A DNA stretch of 64,000 nucleotides from Aliidiomarina sanyensis (lineage in GTDB: Bacteria > Pseudomonadota > Gammaproteobacteria > Enterobacterales > Alteromonadaceae), in NCBI RefSeq assembly GCF_003987175.1, contig NZ_PIPM01000009.1, forward strand, positions 35,525-99,524, read 5' to 3'. Under the pieces are notes generated by a model, which searched no databases, was not told where the DNA came from, and saw only the letters and a program-made list of their open reading frames with translations. A program made the position numbers and the translations under genes. Positions 47,716-57,021 of this stretch are shown one piece after another. Position 1 is the first letter of the stretch. Each line of letters opens with the position of its first letter.

Positions 47716-48683
47716 CGACGCACCTCGTGCCATTGATCTGCGACAGGGTAGGCGGCTGAAATAGAGTGAGCCTGAAGACTCGCCCGGTGGAGTTGCTGAA
47801 TTCGCTCGGCTCGCCATTGCTCTGCGCGTTTCTGCCACGCCTGTGCATAATGTGGGTTTGCAAGCTCCACCGAGTGAGGCTTCGTTCCATCGTACAATCG
47901 AACATGGCCTCGTTTATCTGACGGGAGTGCTAACTCCATCGGATCCTCAACGAGAATCGCGGTGACCGCATGATGACGTTTGAGTCCGCGCAGTAGGTCG
48001 ATACTCTCCTCAGATAGCTCAGAGAAATCACTGATGATAACTACATCCGCACCCGGACGACATAAACGGTGAAGCCGCTGAAGCTGCGTGACAAAAGAGT
48101 CCCGTGGCTGGTGTTCCGAGAAATGCTGAGGGGTGGGAGGGTGCATTGCAACGAGTTGCTTGAGCAGCATGAGCGCTCCATGTTGTCGTCCTTGAGGTTT
48201 AAGCTCGTAATGTCCTCCGGCGTTGAATATCAACCCACCCACGCGATCTCCGCGTTGCACCCCATACCAAGTAATTCCTGCGGCAATATGCGCTGCTTGG
48301 ACAGATTTGTAGAGAAATTGAGAACCGAACACCATGCTTTGCCCATAGTCTACGCATAAGAATAAAGGACGTTCCGTTTCTTCTCGAAAGAGTTTGGTAT
48401 GGGTTTTTCCGGTCCGAGCTGTCACCCGCCAGTCGATCGCTCGGATATCGTCGCCTGGTTGATAATGACGTACCTCATCAAACTCCATACCGCGGCCTCG
48501 AAAGCGGCTCACCTTATGCCCACTCTGCATCACCGACCCCTGACGAATCGGGATGGGTAATGGTAAGGGTCGCCCGCGATAGCGCAACAGTTCAGGCATG
48601 CTAGGCTCTGCACCGTTGCTGCGGAGCACCGCCAGAGATAATTCTGAGGAGTTGGCCGCTGATGGTATTTGACGTTGTCTCAT
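47712..48683 (-). CDS. DUF58 family protein of the MoxR-Bat operon
   Basis: 323 residues from ATG 48683 (AGGAA 6 bases upstream). DUF58 core GMEFDEVRHYQPGDDIRAIDWRVTARTGK near residues 88-116, followed by a vWA-like fold (LFLCVDYGQSM). DUF58 proteins are thought to be MoxR partners. No membrane segments, unlike some DUF58 proteins. Confidence 0.9.
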   Translation of the reverse strand: MRQRQIPSAANSSELSLAVLRSNGAEPSMPELLRYRGRPLPLPIPIRQGSVMQSGHKVSRFRGRGMEFDEVRHYQPGDDIRAIDWRVTARTGKTHTKLFREETERPLFLCVDYGQSMVFGSQFLYKSVQAAHIAAGITWYGVQRGDRVGGLIFNAGGHYELKPQGRQHGALMLLKQLVAMHPPTPQHFSEHQPRDSFVTQLQRLHRLCRPGADVVIISDFSELSEESIDLLRGLKRHHAVTAILVEDPMELALPSDKRGHVRLYDGTKPHSVELANPHYAQAWQKRAEQWRAERIQQLHRASLQAHSISAAYPVADQWHEVRR

Positions 48684-48735
48684 ACAAATTCCTGACTTAT
48701 CAATTCTCGGAGGTGTTACAAAAGCCCTCAACACG

Positions 48736-49695
48736 CTATGGAGCAGCAACAACCTCGAGAATTCGATCGATCACGTGATCGCGGGTAATTCCGTCCGCCT
48801 CAGCTTCGTAACTGAGGATAATCCGGTGACGAAGCACGTTATGCGCTAATGCGCTTATATCGCTCGGTGTTACAAATTCTCGATTTGCCAACCAAGCGCG
48901 TGCACGAGCACATCGATCGAGTGCAATTGTTGCGCGCGGACTCGCGCCAAAAGTCAGCCATTGAGCAAGTTCAGCATCGTATTTTTTAGGCTCTCGCGTC
49001 GCCATGATTAACGCGACAAGGTAGGCTTCGACAGCTGGATCCATATGCAAGCCCAAGAGCGCCTTGCGGGCCTCAAAAATAGTTGCCTGAGGTATCGGTG
49101 TGGCCATAGTCGATTCACCGCTAAGTCGCTCATTTCGGTTGAGGGCAAGAATGTGGCGCTCTGTGTTTGCATCGGGGTAGGTGAGCGTTAAATGGAGTAA
49201 AAATCGGTCTAACTGCGCTTCGGGGAGTGGATAGGTGCCCTCCTGCTCAATCGGGTTTTGCGTCGCCATGACGGTAAATAAAGCGGGCAATGGGTAGGTT
49301 GCGCGCCCAACGGTAATTTGTCGTTCGGCCATTGCTTCGAGCAGAGCCGATTGAACTTTTGCTGGAGCGCGGTTGATCTCGTCGGCAAGCACGAGATTAT
49401 GGAAGAGCGGACCTTGCTGAAAAATAAATTCGCCGGTTTCTGGCCGATAAATATCGGTCCCCGTCAAATCCGCAGGGAGAAGATCGGGGGTGAATTGAAC
49501 GCGATGAAAATTCCCTTCGATTCCCTTTGATAACGCCTGAACTGCGCGTGTCTTTGCAAGTCCGGGAGGGCCTTCGACTAACAGGTGCCCATCCGCAAGA
49601 ATTGCGATGAGGAGATGCTGAACAAGCCCAGGTTGCCCTAAAACTTCGTGATTGAGATAGTCTTCTAATTGTTGAAATGCGACCGCTGCGGTCAT
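48736..49695 (-). CDS. moxR: MoxR family AAA+ ATPase
   Basis: 319 residues from ATG 49695 (AGG just upstream; an in-frame GTG at 49707 is possible). Walker A GPPGLAKT (42-49), Walker B LVLADEINRAPAKVQSALLEAM, sensor 1 VMATQNPIEQEGTYPLPEAQLDRF. It is the first gene of the operon and likely acts as a chaperone for its vWA proteins. Confidence 0.93.
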   Translation of the reverse strand: MTAAVAFQQLEDYLNHEVLGQPGLVQHLLIAILADGHLLVEGPPGLAKTRAVQALSKGIEGNFHRVQFTPDLLPADLTGTDIYRPETGEFIFQQGPLFHNLVLADEINRAPAKVQSALLEAMAERQITVGRATYPLPALFTVMATQNPIEQEGTYPLPEAQLDRFLLHLTLTYPDANTERHILALNRNERLSGESTMATPIPQATIFEARKALLGLHMDPAVEAYLVALIMATREPKKYDAELAQWLTFGASPRATIALDRCARARAWLANREFVTPSDISALAHNVLRHRIILSYEAEADGITRDHVIDRILEVVAAP

Positions 49696-49882
49696 ATCGA
49701 ACCTCACCTAAAAATCTCGCCCAAAGCGAATACATCCATAGAGCATGTAAAGCGAAAAACAGTTCCCAATACGTGCAGTTCGCTCTGAAAGTTTCTATCT
49801 TTGAAGAGTATCCAATTGAGACTCGAGATGCTACCGCAATGATTCCTCGTAGACAGTGGTTTTAATTCAAAGCGTTTATCAG

Positions 49883-49914
49883 TAGAATCGGGGAGTATTT
49901 TGTGGTCAGACCAC
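49883..49914 (+). promoter_or_regulatory. fadIJ promoter -10 and FadR-like operator
   Basis: A -10 TAGAAT lies at 49883-49888 with a poor -35. At 49902-49914 stands the perfect 13-base palindrome GTGGTCAGACCAC, containing the core TGGTCnGACCA known for FadR. It sits around +5 to +20 relative to the expected start, a position suited to repression. The divergent moxR promoter should lie in the rest of the gap (49696-49882). Confidence 0.65.
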
Positions 49915-49934
49915 TCCAACAGCAGGGGATTATT

Positions 49935-51248
49935 ATGTCGGCTTCAGGACAAAGCTTACGCACACCGAAAGGCGACCGAATCGCTATTGTCGCGGGCTTG
50001 CGGACACCGTTTGCAAAACAAGCCACCTTTTTTCATGGCGTGCCAGCACTTGATATGGGTGCAATGGTGGTACAGGACTTAATCCAAAAGACTGGGCTCG
50101 ACCCTGATTTGGTTGAGCAACTTGTGTTTGGACAAGTCGTCCAGATGCCAGAGGCACCGAATATCGCACGGGAGATAGTCCTCGCAACCAGTCTTCCTGT
50201 GAAGACCGACGCGTACAGTGTGAGTCGCGCATGTGCTACGAGCTTCCAGTCCGCAGTTAATGTTGCTGAATCGATGCTTGCGGGAACAATCGAAATCGGA
50301 ATTGCCGGGGGCGCAGACTCCTCGTCGGTCCTTCCGATTGGCGTCTCGAAAACCCTCGCGCGCGCACTCGTCGACTTAAATAAGGCTCGAACGCTCGGAC
50401 AGCGACTTGCCATTTTAAAGCGTCTGCGCTTCCGTCATCTTATGCCGGTTCCGCCTGCGGTGGCAGAATACTCAACGGGTTTGTCGATGGGACAAACGGC
50501 AGAACAAATGGCAAAGTCCCATGGGATTTCGCGCGAGGACCAAGATAAGTTGGCGCACCGGTCTCACCAACTTGCGCACCAAGCATGGGAACAAGGGCTG
50601 CTGACCGATGAAGTAATGACTGCGCATGTCCCACCATTCAAAGCGTATCTTGAGCGAGATAATAACATTCGTGAGAATTCAGAATTGGCTGGATATGCTA
50701 AGTTGCGGCCAGTATTTGATCGCAGGCATGGAACTGTCACCGCAGCAAATGCGACACCACTAACAGATGGCGCCGCGGCTATTCTTATGATGACCGAAAG
50801 CCGTGCGAAAGCATTGGGTTACCAGCCGCTTGGATACATTCGCAGTTATGCGTTTAGTGCCATTGATGTCATGGAAGATATGCTGATGGGGCCGTCTTAT
50901 GCAACGCCACTTGCACTTGATCGGGCGGGAATGAAGTTGAGCGATTTGGACCTTATTGACATGCATGAGGCGTTTGCAGCCCAAACCCTAGCGAATGTCA
51001 AAATGTTTGCCAGCCAGAAGTTTGCAGAAGAAAAGCTAAATCGAACCGAAGCGATTGGTGAGATTGATGAAAGCAAATTCAACGTGTTGGGCGGCTCAAT
51101 TGCGTATGGGCATCCGTTTGCTGCGACTGGGGCGCGGATGTTGACGCAGACGCTCCGTGAATTGCAAAGACGCGGTGGAGGCACCGCATTGACGACTGCC
51201 TGTGCTGCGGGTGGACTTGGCGCCGCTGTCATCTTGGAGACTGAATAA
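49935..51248 (+). CDS. fadI: 3-ketoacyl-CoA thiolase FadI
   Basis: 437 residues from ATG 49935 with AGGGGA 7 bases upstream; the frame opens earlier within the operator region but the chosen start matches E. coli FadI length (436). Nucleophile Cys100 in SRACATSFQ, His in DMHEAFAAQ, and the second catalytic Cys in [11 protein letters not shown]. With FadJ it forms the second beta-oxidation complex, used mainly under anaerobic conditions in E. coli. It overlaps fadJ by one base (TAATG). Confidence 0.93.
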   Translation: MSASGQSLRTPKGDRIAIVAGLRTPFAKQATFFHGVPALDMGAMVVQDLIQKTGLDPDLVEQLVFGQVVQMPEAPNIAREIVLATSLPVKTDAYSVSRACATSFQSAVNVAESMLAGTIEIGIAGGADSSSVLPIGVSKTLARALVDLNKARTLGQRLAILKRLRFRHLMPVPPAVAEYSTGLSMGQTAEQMAKSHGISREDQDKLAHRSHQLAHQAWEQGLLTDEVMTAHVPPFKAYLERDNNIRENSELAGYAKLRPVFDRRHGTVTAANATPLTDGAAAILMMTESRAKALGYQPLGYIRSYAFSAIDVMEDMLMGPSYATPLALDRAGMKLSDLDLIDMHEAFAAQTLANVKMFASQKFAEEKLNRTEAIGEIDESKFNVLGGSIAYGHPFAATGARMLTQTLRELQRRGGGTALTTACAAGGLGAAVILETE

Positions 51249-53377
51249 TGAATAAAGCTAAAAGTGCATTCTCACTCGATATCCGAGAGGACGGTATTGG
51301 GGTGGTAACGATTGATGTCCCTGGCGAGAGCATGAACACCTTAAAAGCAACCTTCGCCGATGAAGTGGCGGATCTGATGGAGCGTGTTGAATCCAGTGAG
51401 GCACTCAAAGGACTTGTTTTTATCAGTGGCAAACCGAGTTCGTTTGTTGCAGGTGCAGACATTCGTATGATCAGTGAATGTGAAACAGCAGCCGACGCGG
51501 AGAGTTTGGCTCGTCAAGGGCAGGCACTTTTTGACCGCCTTGAAGCGCTGCAGATTCCTGTCGTTGCAGCAATTCATGGGCCTGCGCTTGGTGGTGGTTT
51601 GGAACTGGCTTTAGCCTGCCATAAGCGGGTAGTAAGTGATTCGCCGAAAACCGTCCTTGGACTCCCTGAAGTGCAGCTAGGGCTGCTTCCGGGCTCAGGC
51701 GGAACACAGCGGCTGCCGCGGTTGGTGGGCATTCAACAAGGACTGACGTTGATGCTGACCGGTAAGCAATTACGGCCTAAGCAGGCGTTAAAGCTTGGCC
51801 TCGTTGATGAAATTGTACCCCAGAGCATTTTGCTGGAAGCCGCAGTAAAGCAGGCGCTTGCTGGAAAACCGAAAGCGCGCAAACCGAAACTTAACTTGGT
51901 CGGAAAAGTTCTCGAGGGCCCCTTAAGTTCGGTGCTTTATTCAAAAGCACGCGAGCAAGCTCAGAAGAAAGCGAAAGGAAATTACCCAGCAATTGATAAA
52001 ATTATTGATACGGTAAAACACGGCATGACCAAAGGCATGCAAGCGGGACTTGAATATGAAGCACGCTGTTTTGGTGAATTGGCCATGTCACCGGAATCCT
52101 ATCAATTGCGCAATATCTTCTTCGCGACGACTGAGATTAAAAAGGAAACTGGCGCATCAGGAACACAGCCTAAAAAGGTCAAGAAAGCGGCCGTTCTTGG
52201 TGGTGGCTTGATGGGTGGGGGAATTGCCCATGTCACGATTAACAAGGCGAAGATTCCTGTCCGCCTCAAAGATATCAACCATGAGGGGATTAAGAACGCG
52301 TTGGCGTACCACAACAAGTTACTGCAACCAAAGTTGAAGCGAAAAATAATGCGCCCTACCGAGGTGCAGAAAGAGTTGTTGATGTTATCAGGGACCCTTG
52401 ATTACAGCGGCTTTAAGGATGCAGATATTGTTGTTGAAGCGGTCTTCGAAGATTTGGACCTGAAGCAAAAGATGGTTTCGGATGTTGAAGCGAACGCGGC
52501 ATCGCACACTATTTTTGCAACCAACACCAGCTCGTTACCGATTACGAAGATTGCTGCAAAGGCTGCACGTCCAGACCAAGTGATCGGTTTGCATTATTTC
52601 TCACCGGTCGAAAAGATGCCCTTGGCAGAAATCATCACCCATCCAGGCACGTCCGATGGGACAATCGCAACCACAGTGGAGTTCGCCAAGAAACAGGGCA
52701 AAACACCGATCGTTGTGAAAGATGGGGCTGGCTTCTACGTGAATCGAATTCTGGCGCCCTATATGAATGAGGCCGCGCGTCTCCTTCTCGCCGGTGAGCC
52801 AATTGAAACATTGGACAAGACCTTGGTGCAGTTTGGTTTTCCAGTGGGTCCAGTCACGCTGTTGGATGAAGTCGGAATTGACGTGGCGGCAAAGGTTGCC
52901 CCAATTCTTGCGGATGAGTTAGGAGCCCGATTTAGAGCCCCCGATGCGTTCAGCAAATTGCTAGATGATGGGCGCAAGGGACGTAAATCGAAAAAGGGGT
53001 TTTATCGTTACGACGCCAAAGCAAGTGGTAAGCAAGTTGACAAGTCGGTTTATGAGTTATTTGGGATTTCGCCAGCAAACAAATTACCGGCAGATGAAAT
53101 TGCTGAGCGATGCGTCCTGCCGATGCTCAATGAGGCAGCGTGGTGTCTTCAAGAGGAGATTATTCGTTCGCCTCGTGATGGAGATATTGGTGCGATCTTT
53201 GGCATTGGTTTCCCACCATTCCGTGGCGGACCGTTCCGCTACATGGATAGCTTAGGCATTGCTCATGTGGTGGAGCGCCTCGAGCACTTTGCGAAAACCG
53301 AAGGTGATCGATTTAAGCCATGCGCTTTACTCCTCGATATGGCGTCTGAAGGGCGGTCGTTTTACCCAAAAGGTTGA
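51248..53377 (+). CDS. fadJ: fatty acid oxidation complex alpha subunit FadJ (enoyl-CoA hydratase / 3-hydroxyacyl-CoA dehydrogenase)
   Basis: 709 residues. Crotonase domain at the N-terminus ([45 protein letters not shown]), then the NAD-binding motif [14 protein letters not shown] near residue 315, [15 protein letters not shown] and the dehydrogenase C-terminal repeats ending [17 protein letters not shown]. It catalyses hydration and oxidation in beta-oxidation. Confidence 0.95.
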   Translation: MNKAKSAFSLDIREDGIGVVTIDVPGESMNTLKATFADEVADLMERVESSEALKGLVFISGKPSSFVAGADIRMISECETAADAESLARQGQALFDRLEALQIPVVAAIHGPALGGGLELALACHKRVVSDSPKTVLGLPEVQLGLLPGSGGTQRLPRLVGIQQGLTLMLTGKQLRPKQALKLGLVDEIVPQSILLEAAVKQALAGKPKARKPKLNLVGKVLEGPLSSVLYSKAREQAQKKAKGNYPAIDKIIDTVKHGMTKGMQAGLEYEARCFGELAMSPESYQLRNIFFATTEIKKETGASGTQPKKVKKAAVLGGGLMGGGIAHVTINKAKIPVRLKDINHEGIKNALAYHNKLLQPKLKRKIMRPTEVQKELLMLSGTLDYSGFKDADIVVEAVFEDLDLKQKMVSDVEANAASHTIFATNTSSLPITKIAAKAARPDQVIGLHYFSPVEKMPLAEIITHPGTSDGTIATTVEFAKKQGKTPIVVKDGAGFYVNRILAPYMNEAARLLLAGEPIETLDKTLVQFGFPVGPVTLLDEVGIDVAAKVAPILADELGARFRAPDAFSKLLDDGRKGRKSKKGFYRYDAKASGKQVDKSVYELFGISPANKLPADEIAERCVLPMLNEAAWCLQEEIIRSPRDGDIGAIFGIGFPPFRGGPFRYMDSLGIAHVVERLEHFAKTEGDRFKPCALLLDMASEGRSFYPKG

Positions 53378-53417
53378 TTTTATAGAGCCGTTGTAATGCT
53401 GAGTTAAGACCGAATGG

Positions 53418-53460
53418 AGCGCTGATACGTCAATAAAGTGTTGCGATCAGCGCTTTTTTT
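53418..53460 (+). terminator. intrinsic terminator of fadIJ
   Basis: AGCGCTGAT (53418-53426) pairs with ATCAGCGCT (53446-53454) around a 19-base loop, followed by six T. Confidence 0.82.
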
Positions 53461-53527
53461 ATAACACCTGCAAACCTGAATATGTGACGCGCTTTTGTTA
53501 CGATTACAGATATCAGATTGATTCGAT

Positions 53528-53737
53528 GTGGGGCATGTTGTGCTGGTATTCTTCTTGCTCAGTTTGGTGTTTGCCGTGTTTTTCTACATCCAAGCTTGGA
53601 AGTTTGGAATGGGTCGCCGGCGGTGGGCATTCTTCGGGCTGTTGCTCGGTCCGTTCCTTTTCCCGATGTTTAGAACACATCAGCGGATGTTAATCATGAA
53701 AGCGAGAGGATTTCACGGAACTTACTTCTCGGCTTGA
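53528..53737 (+). CDS. small two-helix membrane protein (69 aa), unknown
   Basis: GTG start without a clear ribosome-binding site. Two hydrophobic segments (VVLVFFLLSLVFAVFFYIQAW and WAFFGLLLGPFLFPMF) around a basic loop (GMGRRR), with a basic C-terminal tail; positive-inside would place the loop in the cytoplasm. Its end overlaps the convergent protease gene by 16 bases. Composition looks like a real membrane protein, but I do not recognise the family. Confidence 0.5.
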   Translation: MGHVVLVFFLLSLVFAVFFYIQAWKFGMGRRRWAFFGLLLGPFLFPMFRTHQRMLIMKARGFHGTYFSA

Positions 53738-56454
53738 TTCACTGAGCGCAGGACCATGCTGCTCGCTTCGCTTAGCAGTCTACTCTCAATGAACGTGGGG
53801 AATGCTTCACGTTGTAATTGTTGTACTTCTGCGATGACTTGCTCTGCCAATCCAAATTCGCCTTGGTTGTTGATAATGGAGCTCCATGCTCGTTGCGCCC
53901 GTGCTCGAAGCCCTACAGCGCGCTCCGATAAATGACTCATTACGGATTGTTTGGCTTGTAGCCAGGTCTCCTCGTCTAAATTTTCAATATTCTTCATGAA
54001 ATCATCAATAAAATCTGACATCGCCTGATGAATTTCGTTGGAAGAATAATGCGGACTTTGGACATAGCACAACAAACCGGGCAATCCGTGCATCGGAACA
54101 TAGCTCGATCCCACGAGATATCCTAATTGTCGTTCGGTGCGAAGTTGGTTAAAGAATTGCGGCGAAAACAACTGATTTAAGACGAGGAAATTCGCCTTTT
54201 CTTTAAGTTGCGTGGTTTGCCCTTGGAAAAACCATGCACATGCTGCGTCAGCATGGGCACTGACAAACGGAACGTCTGCGCACCCGCGTTCGAGCCGTGT
54301 CACATGGCGCGCAACCCGAGACTTTGGCATGGCTTCTACAGGGAAGTTACTCGCGATCCAATGGGCAAGTTCGATCGATGTAGTCGCTTCGATATCGCCG
54401 ATTGTCAGTAAAAGCGCTTGTGCGTCGCGCAACATACCCGGCAACAGATTGAGATAATGCTCGTAGTCCAGATCGCGAATACTTTCGGCTAGTTGCTGAG
54501 CGGTGTAGGACCCTTTTTGTAACCTATGGTGCAGGAGAGAAAACAAGTAGTTGATCGGCTTGTGTTGATGCATCGCCCGCCAGTTACGACACATGTGATC
54601 TCGCGTGGTGTAAAACTGCTCGGCACTGGGTCGTAAGGTAGCTAGGGTGGTCAATAAATCACGCAAGAGCGTTGGTTGACGATCAGAAAATCCAGCAACG
54701 TGGAGGGTAATTCCAGAACCCTGTGCGTATAGATTAAAGTGAATACCAGCGACTTCGGCATCGTAGAAGCGTTCATTCAAAGCATCTTGACCTAGCTCAC
54801 ACCAGAGCCTGCTGATGGCATGATTCCGGACACTCGCGTTTGCTAAAGGAAGCTGTAGTGATAAGTACACGTGTGCATGAGGGGCTGCGCTTGTACATTC
54901 TTGCCGATGCCATAGTTGAACACCCGGGGCTTGATTGTAATATTCGGGTGCTCGATCTTCGCTTAAATCACCACGAAACGGTAACGGCTCAACACGCTTT
55001 GGAATGTAAGGGTTGGGCGCTGGAATTGAAAACTTGGTTTGCGCTAGATCTTTTTGAAACAACTCAATCTGCTCGACCCGTAACGGGCTCACGCTGTACT
55101 CGGCATGATAATACTGCGTTCGTTTGCTGACCGGGACACTCTGATGAATCACTGTGACGCGTGCGCGTTCCGGTGTCATTTTTTCCAAAATCCCAGCGGC
55201 GAAGGACCGATTAAGACCATCCATTCGATAATCACCACTGACCACGTGGATAGGATCATAATGCAGCATGTTGATTGCAAGCTGCGATGCAAAATCCACT
55301 GGACGAATACTCTCCGGAAACCGGTAGGCAAGCGCAAGCATCTGTTGACGCTCTTGATACAATTCATCAACCAAGCCCTTTTGAGCAATGGTGCGGATAA
55401 ACTGAAAACAGGCTTGCAAAATCGTATCAATTCGCATCATGCCGGCATCGGTGAGCTGCATGTTGAGGGTGAAATCTTTAAAGTTGTAGCCACTCATCCC
55501 CCCACCGGCACTCAGCTCGGTAATCAGCAGCTGATCGCGAAGCCAGAAGCACAAACTTCCAGGCGACTCATGCCCGAGTAAATGAGCAATGAATGACGTC
55601 GTTTTGTGCATGTAGTCATGATTAATCCCCGGTAATGGGAAGGTTACAATGAGGCGATTCGCTTGCTTGATCGGGCGAACGTAGATGACTTGCCCATGAT
55701 CGCTCTCGTTGTACATTGGCACATCCGGGAGGGATGGGCGTTGAGGCGAGGGAAGCATGGCAAATTCATCAAAATACGCATGCGCAAGTTTCTCAAGATC
55801 TATTAGAGATTGAGGGCCGGTGAGCACCAGTGTGCTGTTGCGTGGACAATAGTGCTGAATATAGAAATCTTTTAGACGGTCCCGGATCGCGCGATCCGGT
55901 TGGTCTGCGAGCGTTTCCGCATTGCCTACAGAAAACTTGGCAAAAGGGTGTGACGAATTTGCCGTTGCTTTGTGCACCTCATACAAACGCCGCAGCTCAT
56001 CCTTTTGCTTCAATCGGTATTCGGCTTCAATCGATTGGCGTTCTTTCTCAACCCAGTCTAGATCAAAGCGGGGCTCGCGGATAAGGGAGCTGAATCGATC
56101 GAGCCCTTCGGCAAAGGCGGAAGGTTGCACAGAAAAGTAGTAATTACTGTGTTCTGTTCCGGTCCATGCGTTGTAGTGGCCTGAGTTCTGTTGAATGAAC
56201 TGACCGAAGGATTCAGGGGCTGGCCAACGCTCAGAACCCAAGAACAGCATGTGTTCTAAAAAGTGGGCAATACCTGGTGCATCGTCCGGATCATGAAAAT
56301 GACCTGCATTGACTGCGAATGCAGCCGCGCTCTGTTGCGCTTCAGGCATATGGACGAGTAGTACGGGAAAGTGCCCCTGCAACCAGATCCATTTGTATTC
56401 ATGGGGGTCGTGGGGGCTTGATTCTGGTATGAAATCAGTGCGTGCTTGTGTCAT
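53722..56454 (-). CDS. insulinase-family (M16) zinc protease, pitrilysin-like
   Basis: 910 residues, the four-domain length of pitrilysin/insulinase. Inverted zinc motif HFLEH (64-68) with the distal Glu region about 75 residues later; FLGSERWPAPESFGQFIQQNSGHYNAWTGTEHSNYYF is the typical block. The later RTERQLGYLVGSSYVPMHGLPG matches the substrate-binding region of the C-terminal half. No signal peptide is evident, so, unlike E. coli PtrA, it may be cytoplasmic. It degrades small peptides in the known family members. Confidence 0.9.
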   Translation of the reverse strand: MTQARTDFIPESSPHDPHEYKWIWLQGHFPVLLVHMPEAQQSAAAFAVNAGHFHDPDDAPGIAHFLEHMLFLGSERWPAPESFGQFIQQNSGHYNAWTGTEHSNYYFSVQPSAFAEGLDRFSSLIREPRFDLDWVEKERQSIEAEYRLKQKDELRRLYEVHKATANSSHPFAKFSVGNAETLADQPDRAIRDRLKDFYIQHYCPRNSTLVLTGPQSLIDLEKLAHAYFDEFAMLPSPQRPSLPDVPMYNESDHGQVIYVRPIKQANRLIVTFPLPGINHDYMHKTTSFIAHLLGHESPGSLCFWLRDQLLITELSAGGGMSGYNFKDFTLNMQLTDAGMMRIDTILQACFQFIRTIAQKGLVDELYQERQQMLALAYRFPESIRPVDFASQLAINMLHYDPIHVVSGDYRMDGLNRSFAAGILEKMTPERARVTVIHQSVPVSKRTQYYHAEYSVSPLRVEQIELFQKDLAQTKFSIPAPNPYIPKRVEPLPFRGDLSEDRAPEYYNQAPGVQLWHRQECTSAAPHAHVYLSLQLPLANASVRNHAISRLWCELGQDALNERFYDAEVAGIHFNLYAQGSGITLHVAGFSDRQPTLLRDLLTTLATLRPSAEQFYTTRDHMCRNWRAMHQHKPINYLFSLLHHRLQKGSYTAQQLAESIRDLDYEHYLNLLPGMLRDAQALLLTIGDIEATTSIELAHWIASNFPVEAMPKSRVARHVTRLERGCADVPFVSAHADAACAWFFQGQTTQLKEKANFLVLNQLFSPQFFNQLRTERQLGYLVGSSYVPMHGLPGLLCYVQSPHYSSNEIHQAMSDFIDDFMKNIENLDEETWLQAKQSVMSHLSERAVGLRARAQRAWSSIINNQGEFGLAEQVIAEVQQLQREAFPTFIESRLLSEASSMVLRSVNQAEK

Positions 56455-56543
56455 GGTCTCTCAGTCAATGCCTCTGTATGCGCTGACCGGCAGACGTGCC
56501 TGCACGCACGTGGACGATGCCAGTCCAGACCCGTGAGAAAAAC

Positions 56544-56891
56544 TTAATTCTCTAGGGGAGTGTAAAAGGCTTCAGGAACCTCAAAATCCCCAGAGAGCCG
56601 CGCAACGGTTCCATATTCGAAGTGAACTGTGAGGTTTCGCTGATAAATCGAACCGCGACCTGGCTTCAGATGGTAGACGTAATGCCAATCATCCGCGCGG
56701 AAAGCATTTTCAGAAACAGGCGATCCCAACACGTAGCGAACTTGTTCTTTGCTCATGCCAATGCGAAGCCGATCAACATCCTGCTGTTCTATATAGTTTC
56801 CTTGGGGTATATCAATTTTATAAACCAAAGGATCAAAAACCGCACAGGCCGAAAGGAGCAACGCGAAAGCAAAAGCTGTGATTATTCTCAT
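56544..56891 (-). CDS. bamE: outer-membrane assembly lipoprotein BamE
   Basis: 115 residues from ATG 56891; the open frame reaches further upstream but only this start gives a lipoprotein signal (MRIITAFAFALLLSAC, lipidated Cys16). BamE motifs IPQGNYIEQQDVDRLRIGMSKEQVRYVLGSP and the WHYVYHLKPG block are intact. Part of the BAM complex. It follows recN, as in E. coli. Confidence 0.94.
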   Translation of the reverse strand: MRIITAFAFALLLSACAVFDPLVYKIDIPQGNYIEQQDVDRLRIGMSKEQVRYVLGSPVSENAFRADDWHYVYHLKPGRGSIYQRNLTVHFEYGTVARLSGDFEVPEAFYTPLEN

Positions 56892-56932
56892 AGTAAAACC
56901 GCAATTCTCAGAGTAAGGGCTAAATCTTAGCG

Positions 56933-56964
56933 TAAAAGACCCCTCGGACACCAGTCGCCCGAGG
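56933..56964 (-). terminator. terminator-like hairpin after recN (minus strand)
   Basis: On the minus strand CCTCGG (56964-56959) pairs with CCGAGG (56947-56942), followed by GGTCTTTT. It lies between recN and bamE, and could uncouple the two. Confidence 0.5.
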
Positions 56965-57021
56965 TGAATATTGGTCTTTCCTTTCAATGAAAAGTTCCAT
57001 TGTTGTACCGAGTGCTTGGAT

